Assembly: GCA_036260395.1 (NCBI GenBank) | Contig: DASZZY010000186.1 | Location: 1-12,822 of the forward strand | From: DASZZY01 sp036260395 | GTDB taxonomy: Bacteria > Actinomycetota > UBA4738 > CALAEC01 | Length of the DNA stretch: 12,822 nucleotides | Direction of reading: 5' to 3' | Part shown: positions 1-6,318 of the stretch, in pieces | Numbering within the stretch: position 1 is the stretch's first letter | How the letters are laid out: each line of letters opens with the position of its first letter | Program-made: the position numbers and the translations under genes | Notes under the pieces: generated by a model | Told to the model about the DNA's origin: nothing | The model's input: the letters and a program-made list of their open reading frames with translations, nothing else | Database searches by the model: none

Positions 1-500
1 GCGTCCGCTACGGCCACCGGGCCGCCGGCGAGCGCGACCTGAACGAGCTCTACGAGCGCACCCGCTGGGAGGGGTTCGGCGCGGAGCCCAAGCGCCGGAT
101 CATGCTGGGGACGTACGCGCTCTCGGCCGGCTACTACGAGGCCTACTACGGACAGGCCCAGAAGGTCCGGACGCTGGTGATCCGGGACTTTGACACGGCC
201 TTCGAGCGTTTCGACCTGCTGCTGGGACCCACGTCGCCGACGGTGGCCTTCCCGCTGGGGGCCCGGACCGAGGACCCGCTGTCGATGTACCTGTCGGATA
301 TCTATACCATCCCGGCCAACCTCTCGGGCACGCCCACCATGACCGTGCCCTGCGGCCTCGACGGGAGCGGGCTGCCGATCGGCCTCCAGCTGATGGGCCC
401 CACCCTCGATGAGGCCACCGTGCTGCGGGCGGCGTACGCCTTCGAGCAGGACCTGGGCCTCGAGGCCCGGCCACCGCTTCTGGCGGAGGTGGCCCCATGA
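1..500 (+). CDS. gatA: Glutamyl/aspartyl-tRNA amidotransferase subunit A, C-terminal part (5' end outside window)
   Basis: This is the last 165 or so residues of the GatA amidase subunit of GatCAB. GatCAB converts Glu-tRNA(Gln) or Asp-tRNA(Asn) to the amidated form; GatA hydrolyses glutamine to supply ammonia. The open frame enters the window at base 3 and stops with TGA at 498-500. Seen in the sequence are the family's C-terminal signatures: a GTYALSAGYYEAYY-type stretch followed by QAQKVR, a GPTSPTVAF segment, the SGTPTMTVP segment and a GLPIGLQLMGP segment close to the end. The amidase-signature Lys/cis-Ser/Ser catalytic triad lies upstream and cannot be checked. The stop overlaps the next start by ATGA (497-500), so it is cotranscribed with the membrane protein and gatB. 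The identification is secure; which tRNA is served cannot be told from this fragment. Confidence 0.96.
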   Translation, partial: VRYGHRAAGERDLNELYERTRWEGFGAEPKRRIMLGTYALSAGYYEAYYGQAQKVRTLVIRDFDTAFERFDLLLGPTSPTVAFPLGARTEDPLSMYLSDIYTIPANLSGTPTMTVPCGLDGSGLPIGLQLMGPTLDEATVLRAAYAFEQDLGLEARPPLLAEVAP

Positions 501-1144
501 CCGAACGCAGGCGCAGCTCTGCCCGTCGCCTCGCTGTGGCCGGGGTCGTGGCGGGGTTGGCGGCCGTCGCCGTGCTGGGAGCCATCAGTCTCGTCGCGGC
601 GGGCCCGGAGCCTCCCGCGATGGCGCTCGGGCAAGCCGCGCTGCTGGTCGGGGTGGCGGGGCCGTTCCTCCTCGCGGCCGTGGCGCTGGATGTGCCGAGG
701 GACGACGTCCGGGCCGGGGTGTGGCTGGGCGCGGGGAGCGTTACTGCGATCGTCTCCGTGCTGGGGGCCATATCCCTCGTCTCTCTTCTCCTGCTGCCGG
801 GTGCCGCCCTGCTGCTGGCCGCAGGGGTTCGGGCCGCCGCTGGGGGGGCGCACAGCTCCGGCCTTGTGACTCTCGTGGCCCTGGGCGTCGCGGCGGTCGC
901 AGCAGGGTCGGGCATGGCGTGGGGGACGATGTCCGAGGCGGCCTGCTGGTACCGGGCCGGAGAGGTGTGGGTGCAGCGTCCGTTCAGCAACCGCATCTCG
1001 ATCGAGGATCCGTTGACCATGGGCGTGTGCGGCTCCGGGCCGACCCCTCCGGGCGTAGCTGTCAGCATGGGGGTCTGGGTGGTCGCGGCGACCGCCCTGG
1101 TGGCGGCAAGGGCATGGCGCTCGGGAGCACCGAGGCCGGCATGA
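497..1144 (+). CDS. Hypothetical multi-pass membrane protein between gatA and gatB
   Basis: A 215-residue protein I do not recognise. It begins with a short basic tail (RRR at 4-6, RR at 10-11) and then has hydrophobic segments at about 12-35, 44-65, 74-95, 97-113, 122-142 and 188-204. The 74-113 stretch probably forms two helices turning at Pro101. With six helices both termini would be cytoplasmic by the positive-inside rule, and the 45-residue loop at 143-187, with Cys150 and Cys178, would face outside; a disulfide there is possible. It starts on an ATGA overlap with gatA and ends on an ATGA overlap with the first gatB ATG, so translation of all three is probably coupled. A membrane protein in the middle of a gat operon is not part of the known complex, and a role in tRNA amidation is not implied. 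Coding status is supported by exact operon spacing and clean hydrophobic periodicity. Confidence 0.8.
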   Translation: MTERRRSSARRLAVAGVVAGLAAVAVLGAISLVAAGPEPPAMALGQAALLVGVAGPFLLAAVALDVPRDDVRAGVWLGAGSVTAIVSVLGAISLVSLLLLPGAALLLAAGVRAAAGGAHSSGLVTLVALGVAAVAAGSGMAWGTMSEAACWYRAGEVWVQRPFSNRISIEDPLTMGVCGSGPTPPGVAVSMGVWVVAATALVAARAWRSGAPRPA

Positions 1145-2622
1145 GGACCTCGAACGGCACCCGAGCTGACGGGATGAGCCGCTACGAGACGGTCATCGGG
1201 CTGGAGTGCCACGTCGAACTCTCCACGCGGACGAAGATGTTCTGCTCGTGCGAGAACCGGTTCGGTGGCGAGCCGAACACGCGGGTGTGCGAGATCTGCC
1301 TGGGCCACCCGGGAACGCTCCCCGTGGCAAACCGCCGGGCCGTCGAGTACACGATGAAGATCGGGCTGGCGCTCGACTCGGAGATCGCGCCACGGTCGCT
1401 GTTCCACCGCAAGAACTACTTCTATCCGGACATGCCGAAGAACTACCAGATCAGCCAGTACGACCTGCCGGTGGCCACCGGCGGCCACCTGGATATCGAG
1501 GTCGACGGCGACGTTCGTCGGATCGGCATGACCCGCGTCCACCTGGAGGAGGACACGGGGAAGACGATCCATCAGAGCGCCACAGGGCGCATCGCCGAGG
1601 CCACTTCCGCGCTCGAGGACTACAACCGGGCCGGCGTCCCGCTCGTCGAGGTGGTTTCCGAGCCAGACATCCGCTCGCCGGAGGAGGCGCGGGCCTACCT
1701 CTTGGAGCTGCGGGCGCTGCTCGAGTCCCTGGGCGTCTCCGACGTCCGGATGGAGGAGGGCTCGCTGCGGTGCGACGCCAACGTCTCCGTCCGGCGGGAG
1801 GGGGAAGAGCTCGGGACGAAGGTCGAGATCAAGAACATGAACTCGATCCGCTCCGTGGAGCGCGCCCTGCGGTTCGAGGCCCAGCGTCAGCGAGAGGCCC
1901 TCGACGCGGGGGAGGCCCTGGTCCAGGAGACGCGCCACTGGGACGAGGACCAGGGTGTGACGCTGCCGCTCCGGTCCAAGGAGTACGCGTTCGACTACCG
2001 GTACTTCCCGGACCCAGACCTCGAACCGATCGAGCCAGACCAGGAGTGGATCGACCGGCTACGGGCGGAGCTGCCGGAGCTGCCGGCGGCCCGTCGCCGC
2101 CGGTACCGCGAGGAGCTCGACGTGCCGGCGCCGACCGCGCGCCTCCTGGCCGAGTCCAAGGAGTGGTCGGGGTTCTTCGACGAGGCGGTGGCGCTCGGCG
2201 CCGAGCCCCGGGCCGCCGCCAACTGGATGACCGGCGATCTCGCGGGGCTCCTCCGGGAAGAGGGCCGCGCCCTCGAAGAAGCACCGGTGAAGCCCCGGCA
2301 CGTCGCAGACCTTGTGCGTCTGGTGGCCGACGGGACGATCTCCAGCCGCGGGGCGAAGGATGCTCTGGAGGAGGCATTCCGCAGCGGCCGGGGGATCGAG
2401 GAGATCGTGGCCGAGCGGGGGCTGGCGCAGATCTCGGACGAGGCGGCCCTCGGCACGGTGGTCGACGAGGTGATCGCCGAGAACCCGGGGCCGGCGGAGC
2501 AGTTCCGCGGCGGCAAGGAAGGCGTGATCGGCTTTCTCCTCGGCCAGGTCATGAAGAAGACCCGCGGCGCCGCCAACCCCCAGGAGGCCCAGCGCCTGCT
2601 CCGCGAGCGCCTCTCGGGCTGA
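1141..2622 (+). CDS. gatB: Aspartyl/glutamyl-tRNA amidotransferase subunit B
   Basis: GatB binds the misacylated tRNA, phosphorylates its Glu or Asp side chain with ATP and receives ammonia from GatA. The protein is full length (493 residues from 1141, 482 from 1174; the family is about 475-500). Visible signatures are YETVIGLE at the N terminus, PNTRVCEICLGHPG, the HRKNYFYPDMPKNYQISQYD core, HLEEDTGK, DYNRAGVPLVE, SLRCDANVSV, KVEIKNMNS and the C-terminal YqeY-like tail with GQVMKKTRGAANP. Numbered from 1174, Cys24, Cys26, Cys39 and Cys42 form a CxC plus CxxC set like the zinc site reported for some GatB proteins. I chose the ATG at 1141 because it overlaps the preceding stop (ATGA) and has GAGG five bases upstream. 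The ATG at 1174 matches the usual family start better but has no obvious ribosome site. Confidence 0.97.
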   Translation: MRTSNGTRADGMSRYETVIGLECHVELSTRTKMFCSCENRFGGEPNTRVCEICLGHPGTLPVANRRAVEYTMKIGLALDSEIAPRSLFHRKNYFYPDMPKNYQISQYDLPVATGGHLDIEVDGDVRRIGMTRVHLEEDTGKTIHQSATGRIAEATSALEDYNRAGVPLVEVVSEPDIRSPEEARAYLLELRALLESLGVSDVRMEEGSLRCDANVSVRREGEELGTKVEIKNMNSIRSVERALRFEAQRQREALDAGEALVQETRHWDEDQGVTLPLRSKEYAFDYRYFPDPDLEPIEPDQEWIDRLRAELPELPAARRRRYREELDVPAPTARLLAESKEWSGFFDEAVALGAEPRAAANWMTGDLAGLLREEGRALEEAPVKPRHVADLVRLVADGTISSRGAKDALEEAFRSGRGIEEIVAERGLAQISDEAALGTVVDEVIAENPGPAEQFRGGKEGVIGFLLGQVMKKTRGAANPQEAQRLLRERLSG

Positions 2623-2626
2623 CCGC

Positions 2627-2854
2627 TCAGATCAGGTCGTCGGGCGGGGGGCGGTGCTGGCGGCGCGGCGCCCGCACCGGCTTGCCGATGGCCCAGTAGA
2701 TCAGCGCCCCGATCGGCCCGGCCAGCAGGATGACCAGCACCCAGATGAGCTTGTTGCCGGTCTGGTACATCGAGTCGTCCTCGACCGAGATCGCGCTCAC
2801 GAGCGCCCAGATCCACAGCGCCAGTAGGAGCAGCGGCAGGGCGTAGCGCAGCAT
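2627..2854 (-). CDS. Small PLDc_N-type two-helix membrane protein
   Basis: A 75-residue protein with two hydrophobic helices (about 3-23 and 36-57) separated by a short acidic/polar loop. A basic, proline-rich cytoplasmic tail follows. The second helix ends in the pattern GPIGALIYWAIGKP, typical of the PLDc_N domain, the membrane anchor at the N terminus of cardiolipin synthases that also occurs alone in small actinobacterial proteins. There is no phospholipase D HKD motif, so it is not itself a phosphatidyltransferase. It follows the short-chain dehydrogenase with a TGATG overlap, implying coupled translation. The start is the ATG at 2854, six bases after a GAGG; the GTG at 2857 is a possible alternative. 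Its stop lies four bases from the gatB stop on the other strand. Function unknown; family assignment by pattern recognition. Confidence 0.85.
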   Translation of the reverse strand: MLRYALPLLLLALWIWALVSAISVEDDSMYQTGNKLIWVLVILLAGPIGALIYWAIGKPVRAPRRQHRPPPDDLI

Positions 2855-3678
2855 CACTCGCCTCGCCGGGCCCTGGCCCGGGCGTCGGCCTCCCGCTGGA
2901 GCGGCAGCCAGCCGCCGCTCCGCCGGGCGGCGGCCTCGAACAGCCGGGGGCTGATGGCCAGCGTGATGTCGGAGAGGCGGGGGAGGAAGCCGGAGACGAT
3001 GACCTCCGGCAGGTCACGCTCCACCGCGCGCACCACGGCCGCGGCGACCTCGCGGGGGGTGGTCCCCGTCCCGGCGGAGAACGGCGCTTCGACCAGGCGG
3101 TGCTCGACGAATCCGGCCTCGGCCACGTAGCCGGGGCAGATCACCGACACCCCGACGCCCGAGCGGTGGAGCTCGGCTCGCAGCGAGAGCGACCACCCGA
3201 CGAGAGCGTGTTTCGTGCCCGCGTAGACGGTGTTGTACGGAACCGCCGCCTTCCCGGCGACAGAGGAGATGTTCACGATGTGGCCGTGGCGGTGCTCGAG
3301 CATCCCGGGGAGCACCTGCCGGGCGAGCAGCATGGGGGCCTCCAGGTTGACGCGGACGATCGAGCTGATGTCCTCCTCGCTGTGATCGACGAACCGGAGC
3401 ACGTGTTCGATGCCGGCGTTGTTCACCAGGACGTCGATCCGGCCGAACGCCTCCTCGGCCGCGGCCACCGCGGAGCTGCGGCCATCCTCGTCGGTGACGT
3501 CCGCCGGTACGACGGCCACTCGATCGGTCCCCAGCGACTCGCGGACGCGCTCCAGGCCATCCTTGGAGCGGGCCGCGAGCGTCACGGTGGCGCCGCGCGC
3601 CAGCAGCGCCCGGGCGATGTGCGGGCCGATCCCCCGGGAGCCGCCGGTGAGCAGCACGCTCGCTCCGTTGAGCTCCAC
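2854..3678 (-). CDS. Short-chain dehydrogenase/reductase (SDR family)
   Basis: A 274-residue classical SDR, an NAD(P)-dependent oxidoreductase whose substrate cannot be deduced. The Rossmann cofactor motif TGGSRGIG is at 11-18, the adenine-site Asp at 60, NNAG at 86-89 and Asn111 in the active-site relay. Catalytic Ser139 lies in NISS, Tyr152 thirteen residues later and Lys156 in YxxxK, followed by PG at 182-183. Residues 222-274 form a less conserved basic, hydrophobic tail. The start is the GTG at 3678: it places TGxxxGIG at the normal position, and a TATAGT -10 box ends six bases before it, predicting a leaderless mRNA. The frame stays open upstream to 3912, but that extension is antisense to trpB2 and rejected. 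It is divergent from trpB2 across 43 bases and overlaps the downstream PLDc_N gene. Confidence 0.92.
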   Translation of the reverse strand: MELNGASVLLTGGSRGIGPHIARALLARGATVTLAARSKDGLERVRESLGTDRVAVVPADVTDEDGRSSAVAAAEEAFGRIDVLVNNAGIEHVLRFVDHSEEDISSIVRVNLEAPMLLARQVLPGMLEHRHGHIVNISSVAGKAAVPYNTVYAGTKHALVGWSLSLRAELHRSGVGVSVICPGYVAEAGFVEHRLVEAPFSAGTGTTPREVAAAVVRAVERDLPEVIVSGFLPRLSDITLAISPRLFEAAARRSGGWLPLQREADARARARRGE

Positions 3679-3684
3679 GCCGGC

Positions 3685-3692
3685 ACTATACT
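3685..3692. promoter_or_regulatory. Overlapping, symmetric divergent -10 boxes (SDR / trpB2)
   Basis: The 43-base divergent spacer contains an 8-base element that reads TATACT on the + strand (3687-3692) and TATAGT on the - strand (3690-3685), sharing the palindromic TATA. On the minus strand it ends six bases before the SDR GTG, the spacing of a leaderless start. On the plus strand it predicts a start near 3699 and a leader of about 23 bases carrying AGGAGG before trpB2. I could not find a convincing -35 on either side. It is the only AT-rich spot in the spacer. Confidence 0.6.
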
Positions 3693-3710
3693 TCGGCTCT
3701 CCGAGACCGA

Positions 3711-3716
3711 AGGAGG
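3711..3716 (+). promoter_or_regulatory. Shine-Dalgarno of trpB2
   Basis: AGGAGG five bases before the GTG at 3722. It is the strongest ribosome site in the window and decides the start of trpB2 among many upstream in-frame codons. Confidence 0.8.
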
Positions 3717-3721
3717 GCGCC

Positions 3722-5101
3722 GTGGCCGAGCGTAACCAGTTCCTGCTGAACCCGGACGAGCTGCCCTCGGCCTGGTACAACATCATGCCGGCCATCGTCG
3801 GCGCGGGGGGCCAGCCGCTGCCGCCGCTGCACCCCGGGACCAAGGAGCCGGTCAGCCCCGACATGCTCGCGCCCCTGTTCCCCGAGGCGCTCATCATGCA
3901 GGAGGTCTCCACCGATCAGTGGATCGACATCCCGGGGCCGGTGATGGACGTCTATCGCCTGTGGAGGCCGACGCCGCTGTTCCGCGCCACGCGACTCGAG
4001 CGGGCCCTGGACACGCCGGCGCGGATCTACTTCAAGTACGAGGGGACCTCGCCGGCCGGATCGCACAAGCCGAACACGGCGATCGCCCAGGCCTACTACA
4101 ACAAAGAGGCCGGGACCAAGCGCATCACCACCGAGACGGGTGCCGGCCAGTGGGGCTCGGCGCTGGCGATGTCGTGCCGGTTCTTCGACCTCGAGAACCT
4201 GGTGTTCATGGTGAGGGCCTCGTACGAGCAGAAGCCCTACCGGCGGGTGTTCATGGAGACCTTCGGGGCCGAGGTGCGGCCGTCCCCGACGTCGACCACC
4301 GAGGCCGGGAAGAAGGTCCTGGAGGGTGATCCGGAGTCGCCGGGATCGCTCGGCATCGCCATCAGCGAGGCCATCGAGGTGGCCGCCCAGAACGAGGACA
4401 CGAAGTACTCGCTCGGGAGCGTCCTGAACCACGTCCTGCTGCACCAGACGATCATCGGCCTGGAGGCCCGCCAGCAGATGGAGATGGCCGGCGAGCGGCC
4501 CGACGTCATCATCGGGTGCGTCGGAGGTGGCTCGAACTACGCCGGGTTCTGCTACCCGTGGATGGGCGACAAGCTCGAGGGCAAGCTGGACGCGCGGTTC
4601 ATCGCCACGGAGCCGGCGGCGTGCCCCACGCTGACGAAGGGCCGGTACGCGTACGACTTCGGCGACACCGGCCAGATGACGCCGCTGCTGCCCATGTACA
4701 CGCTCGGGCACCAGTTCGTGCCGGCGCCGGTGCATGCCGGCGGGCTCCGGTACCACGGCGACGCGCCGTCACTGTCCGGCCTCGTGAAGATGGGCGCCAT
4801 GGAGGCCAAGGCCTATACGCAGAACGAGGTCTTCTCGGCGGCCCAGCGGTTCGCCCACGCCCAGGGGATCATCGCGGGCCCCGAGCCGGCCCACGCCGTG
4901 AAGGCGGTGATCGACGAGGCCGTCGAGGCGCGCGAGGCCGGCCAGGAGCGGGTCATCGTGTTCAACCTCTCGGGGCACGGGTTCTTCGACATGCAGGCCT
5001 ACGACGACTTCCTGGCCGGCCGGCTGCCGGAGGTCGAGTACCGGGACGAGCAGCTCGAGGAGGGGCTGAAGAGCGTCCCCGAGGTCCCGATCCCGGGGTA
5101 G
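3722..5101 (+). CDS. trpB2: TrpB2-type tryptophan synthase beta chain (TrpB-like, PLP-dependent)
   Basis: A 459-residue fold-type II PLP enzyme that joins indole to a serine-derived aminoacrylate to give tryptophan. The length and the long N-terminal part (WYNIMP near 18-23, PLPPLHPGT near 32-40) mark it as TrpB2 rather than classical TrpB, which is about 400 residues. The PLP lysine is Lys116 in GSHKPN. The catalytic glutamate is Glu139 in TETGAGQWG, the PLP phosphate loop is GGGSN at 268-272, and Ser417 in NLSGHG is placed to contact the pyridine nitrogen. TrpB2 proteins often lack a TrpA partner, and some archaeal members have been reported to use O-phosphoserine. No trpA, trpC or other trp gene is adjacent, so indole salvage or a side activity is possible. 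The start is the GTG after AGGAGG. It is transcribed away from the SDR and runs into the monooxygenase on the other strand. Confidence 0.94.
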   Translation: MAERNQFLLNPDELPSAWYNIMPAIVGAGGQPLPPLHPGTKEPVSPDMLAPLFPEALIMQEVSTDQWIDIPGPVMDVYRLWRPTPLFRATRLERALDTPARIYFKYEGTSPAGSHKPNTAIAQAYYNKEAGTKRITTETGAGQWGSALAMSCRFFDLENLVFMVRASYEQKPYRRVFMETFGAEVRPSPTSTTEAGKKVLEGDPESPGSLGIAISEAIEVAAQNEDTKYSLGSVLNHVLLHQTIIGLEARQQMEMAGERPDVIIGCVGGGSNYAGFCYPWMGDKLEGKLDARFIATEPAACPTLTKGRYAYDFGDTGQMTPLLPMYTLGHQFVPAPVHAGGLRYHGDAPSLSGLVKMGAMEAKAYTQNEVFSAAQRFAHAQGIIAGPEPAHAVKAVIDEAVEAREAGQERVIVFNLSGHGFFDMQAYDDFLAGRLPEVEYRDEQLEEGLKSVPEVPIPG

Positions 5102-5117
5102 GGCTCAACTCGGGACC
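5083..5117. terminator. Inverted repeat across the convergent trpB2 / monooxygenase stops
   Basis: A perfect 8-base arm GGTCCCGA (5083-5090) pairs with TCGGGACC (5110-5117) across a 19-base loop that contains the trpB2 stop (5099-5101) and the monooxygenase stop (5105-5107). Being symmetric, it would form a hairpin in both transcripts at their 3' ends. There is no U-tract on either side, so it would be an atypical intrinsic terminator or an mRNA 3' stabiliser. Chance occurrence in GC-rich DNA is possible. Confidence 0.35.
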
Positions 5118-6262
5118 GGCACGGCGCGACGGCGGCGGGCAATTGCCCGGGCGATCTTCCGGGCGTCGATCCCGACCTCTCGGAGGTTACCGCTGATCGG
5201 GTTCGAGAACCCGATGAAGTAGAGGTCGGCAGCCCGCGGGTCGGTGGCCGGGCCGTTCACGACGGGGCGTCCGTGCGGGCCGAGGATCCCGAGGTGCCCC
5301 ACCAGGTCGTCCAGGCCGCGCTCGAACCCGGTGGCGGCGATCACCGCGTCGGGCCGGAGGCGGCTTCCGTCGGCCAGGACGACGTCCGCGCCGTCGAACG
5401 CCCTCACCGCGGGGACGACCTGGACCTGTCGCCGCTTCAGCAGGCGGACGAGCCCGATGTCAAGGATCGGCACCCGGTCGTGCTCGCGCAGCCCGGTGTA
5501 CGTGCCGCGCGGCGGAGGCGGCAGCCCGTACGGCCGCAGGTCGCCGATGGCCACCCGCCGAACCACGGCGGCCATCCGGTCGACGACGGGCGGCGGCAGA
5601 CGGCGAAGCGCCACGCCCAGGAGCTGGCTGGGGAAGCCCGCGATGTCCCGCCGCATGATGTTCGGTGGCGTCCGGACGGAGATCATGACCCGCGCGGCCC
5701 CACCGTCGACGAGGTCCACGGCGATCTCCGCCCCCGAGTTCCCGGTGCCCACCACCAGCACGTCCTTCCCCCGGTAGGGGCCGGGGTTCCGGTAGGCGCT
5801 GGAGTGGATCAGCTCTCCCGTGAACGTCTCCCGGCCGGCCCAGGGCGGCAGGACCGGGACCCGGTTGTAGCCGGTGGCGATGATCACCGCCCGGGCCGAG
5901 ATGTCGCCGGCGTTCGTCCGGGCGATCCACCCGTCCCCCGTGCGCTCCAGCCGCCGGACCTCGGTGCCCAGGCGGACGTCCAGCGCGGCATGCCGCGCGT
6001 AGGCCTCGAGGTACCGCACCACGCCTTCCTTGGCGACCCACTTCCCCTCGGCACGGGGGATCGGCAGTCCCGGCAGGTTGGAGAGCCACCGGACCGTGTG
6101 GAGGTGCAGGCGCTCGTAGTGCTGGCGCCAGCTGTCGCCGATCGCGCCGCCCCGGTCCACGAGGAGCACGTCGACGCCCCGTCGCCGCAGCATGGCGCCG
6201 GCGGCCAGGCCGGCGGGGCCCGCGCCCACGACCAGCGCCTCCACCGGGCGGTCCTCGGCCAT
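5105..6262 (-). CDS. YUCCA-like flavin-containing monooxygenase (COG2072/CzcO type)
   Basis: A 385-residue FAD- and NADPH-dependent oxygenase. The FAD motif GAGPAG is at 13-18 and the NADPH motif GTGNSG at 172-177. The FMO fingerprint FxGxxxHxxxY appears as FTGELIHSSAY (147-157), with ATG motifs at 129-131 and 310-312. Beyond the generic motifs, the order W45..., LHLHTVRWLSNLPGLPIP, GDLRPYGLP (240-248), VPILDIG (264-270) and the final YFIGFSNP...GIDARKIARAI follows the layout of plant YUCCA enzymes, which convert indole-3-pyruvate to indole-3-acetate. Bacterial relatives are mostly uncharacterised, so the substrate is open; other carbonyl or amine oxygenations are equally possible. The start is the ATG at 6262. 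A TAGCCT box seven bases upstream and the absence of a Shine-Dalgarno suggest leaderless translation. It diverges from gcdH and converges on trpB2. Confidence 0.9.
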   Translation of the reverse strand: MAEDRPVEALVVGAGPAGLAAGAMLRRRGVDVLLVDRGGAIGDSWRQHYERLHLHTVRWLSNLPGLPIPRAEGKWVAKEGVVRYLEAYARHAALDVRLGTEVRRLERTGDGWIARTNAGDISARAVIIATGYNRVPVLPPWAGRETFTGELIHSSAYRNPGPYRGKDVLVVGTGNSGAEIAVDLVDGGAARVMISVRTPPNIMRRDIAGFPSQLLGVALRRLPPPVVDRMAAVVRRVAIGDLRPYGLPPPPRGTYTGLREHDRVPILDIGLVRLLKRRQVQVVPAVRAFDGADVVLADGSRLRPDAVIAATGFERGLDDLVGHLGILGPHGRPVVNGPATDPRAADLYFIGFSNPISGNLREVGIDARKIARAIARRRRAVPVPS

Positions 6263-6269
6263 GGGCGGA

Positions 6270-6275
6270 AGGCTA
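6270..6275 (-). promoter_or_regulatory. Putative -10 box of the monooxygenase gene (leaderless type)
   Basis: On the minus strand TAGCCT fits TANNNT and ends seven bases before the ATG at 6262, the distance expected for a leaderless start. No Shine-Dalgarno-like sequence precedes this ATG. The motif is short and weak on its own. Confidence 0.35.
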
Positions 6276-6303
6276 CCCGGCGGGGCGGTCCGCCGCTTTC
6301 CAG

Positions 6304-6309
6304 TATCGT
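6304..6309 (+). promoter_or_regulatory. Putative -10 box of the gcdH operon
   Basis: TATCGT ends nine bases before the gcdH ATG at 6319, and the bases between (GTAGCGGCG) hold no purine-rich ribosome site. A transcript from here would have a leader of roughly 0-3 bases. It is the only TANNNT in a suitable place in the 56-base divergent spacer on this strand. Confidence 0.4.
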
Positions 6310-6318
6310 GTAGCGGCG

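Noticed and set aside
100..1938. 612-residue minus-strand open frame across gatA, the membrane protein and gatB
   Set aside because: Low-complexity Arg/Pro/Ala-rich translation, antisense to well-conserved gatA and gatB. Long antisense frames are expected in DNA this GC-rich.
2605..2628. GAGCG/CGCTC short inverted repeat at the gatB / PLDc_N convergent ends
   Set aside because: Only five base pairs with a 14-base loop; expected by chance at this GC content.
3410..3721. N-terminal extension of trpB2 in the same open frame
   Set aside because: It is antisense to the SDR coding region. AGGAGG before the GTG at 3722 and the family's usual start fix the beginning.
3679..3912. N-terminal extension of the SDR
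   Set aside because: It would overlap trpB2 antisense and push the Rossmann motif far from the N terminus. The GTG at 3678 has promoter-spacing support.
5273..6313. 346-residue plus-strand frame opposite the monooxygenase
   Set aside because: Composition is His/Arg/Pro-rich with no motif, and the minus-strand frame has full FMO motifs. Shadow frame.
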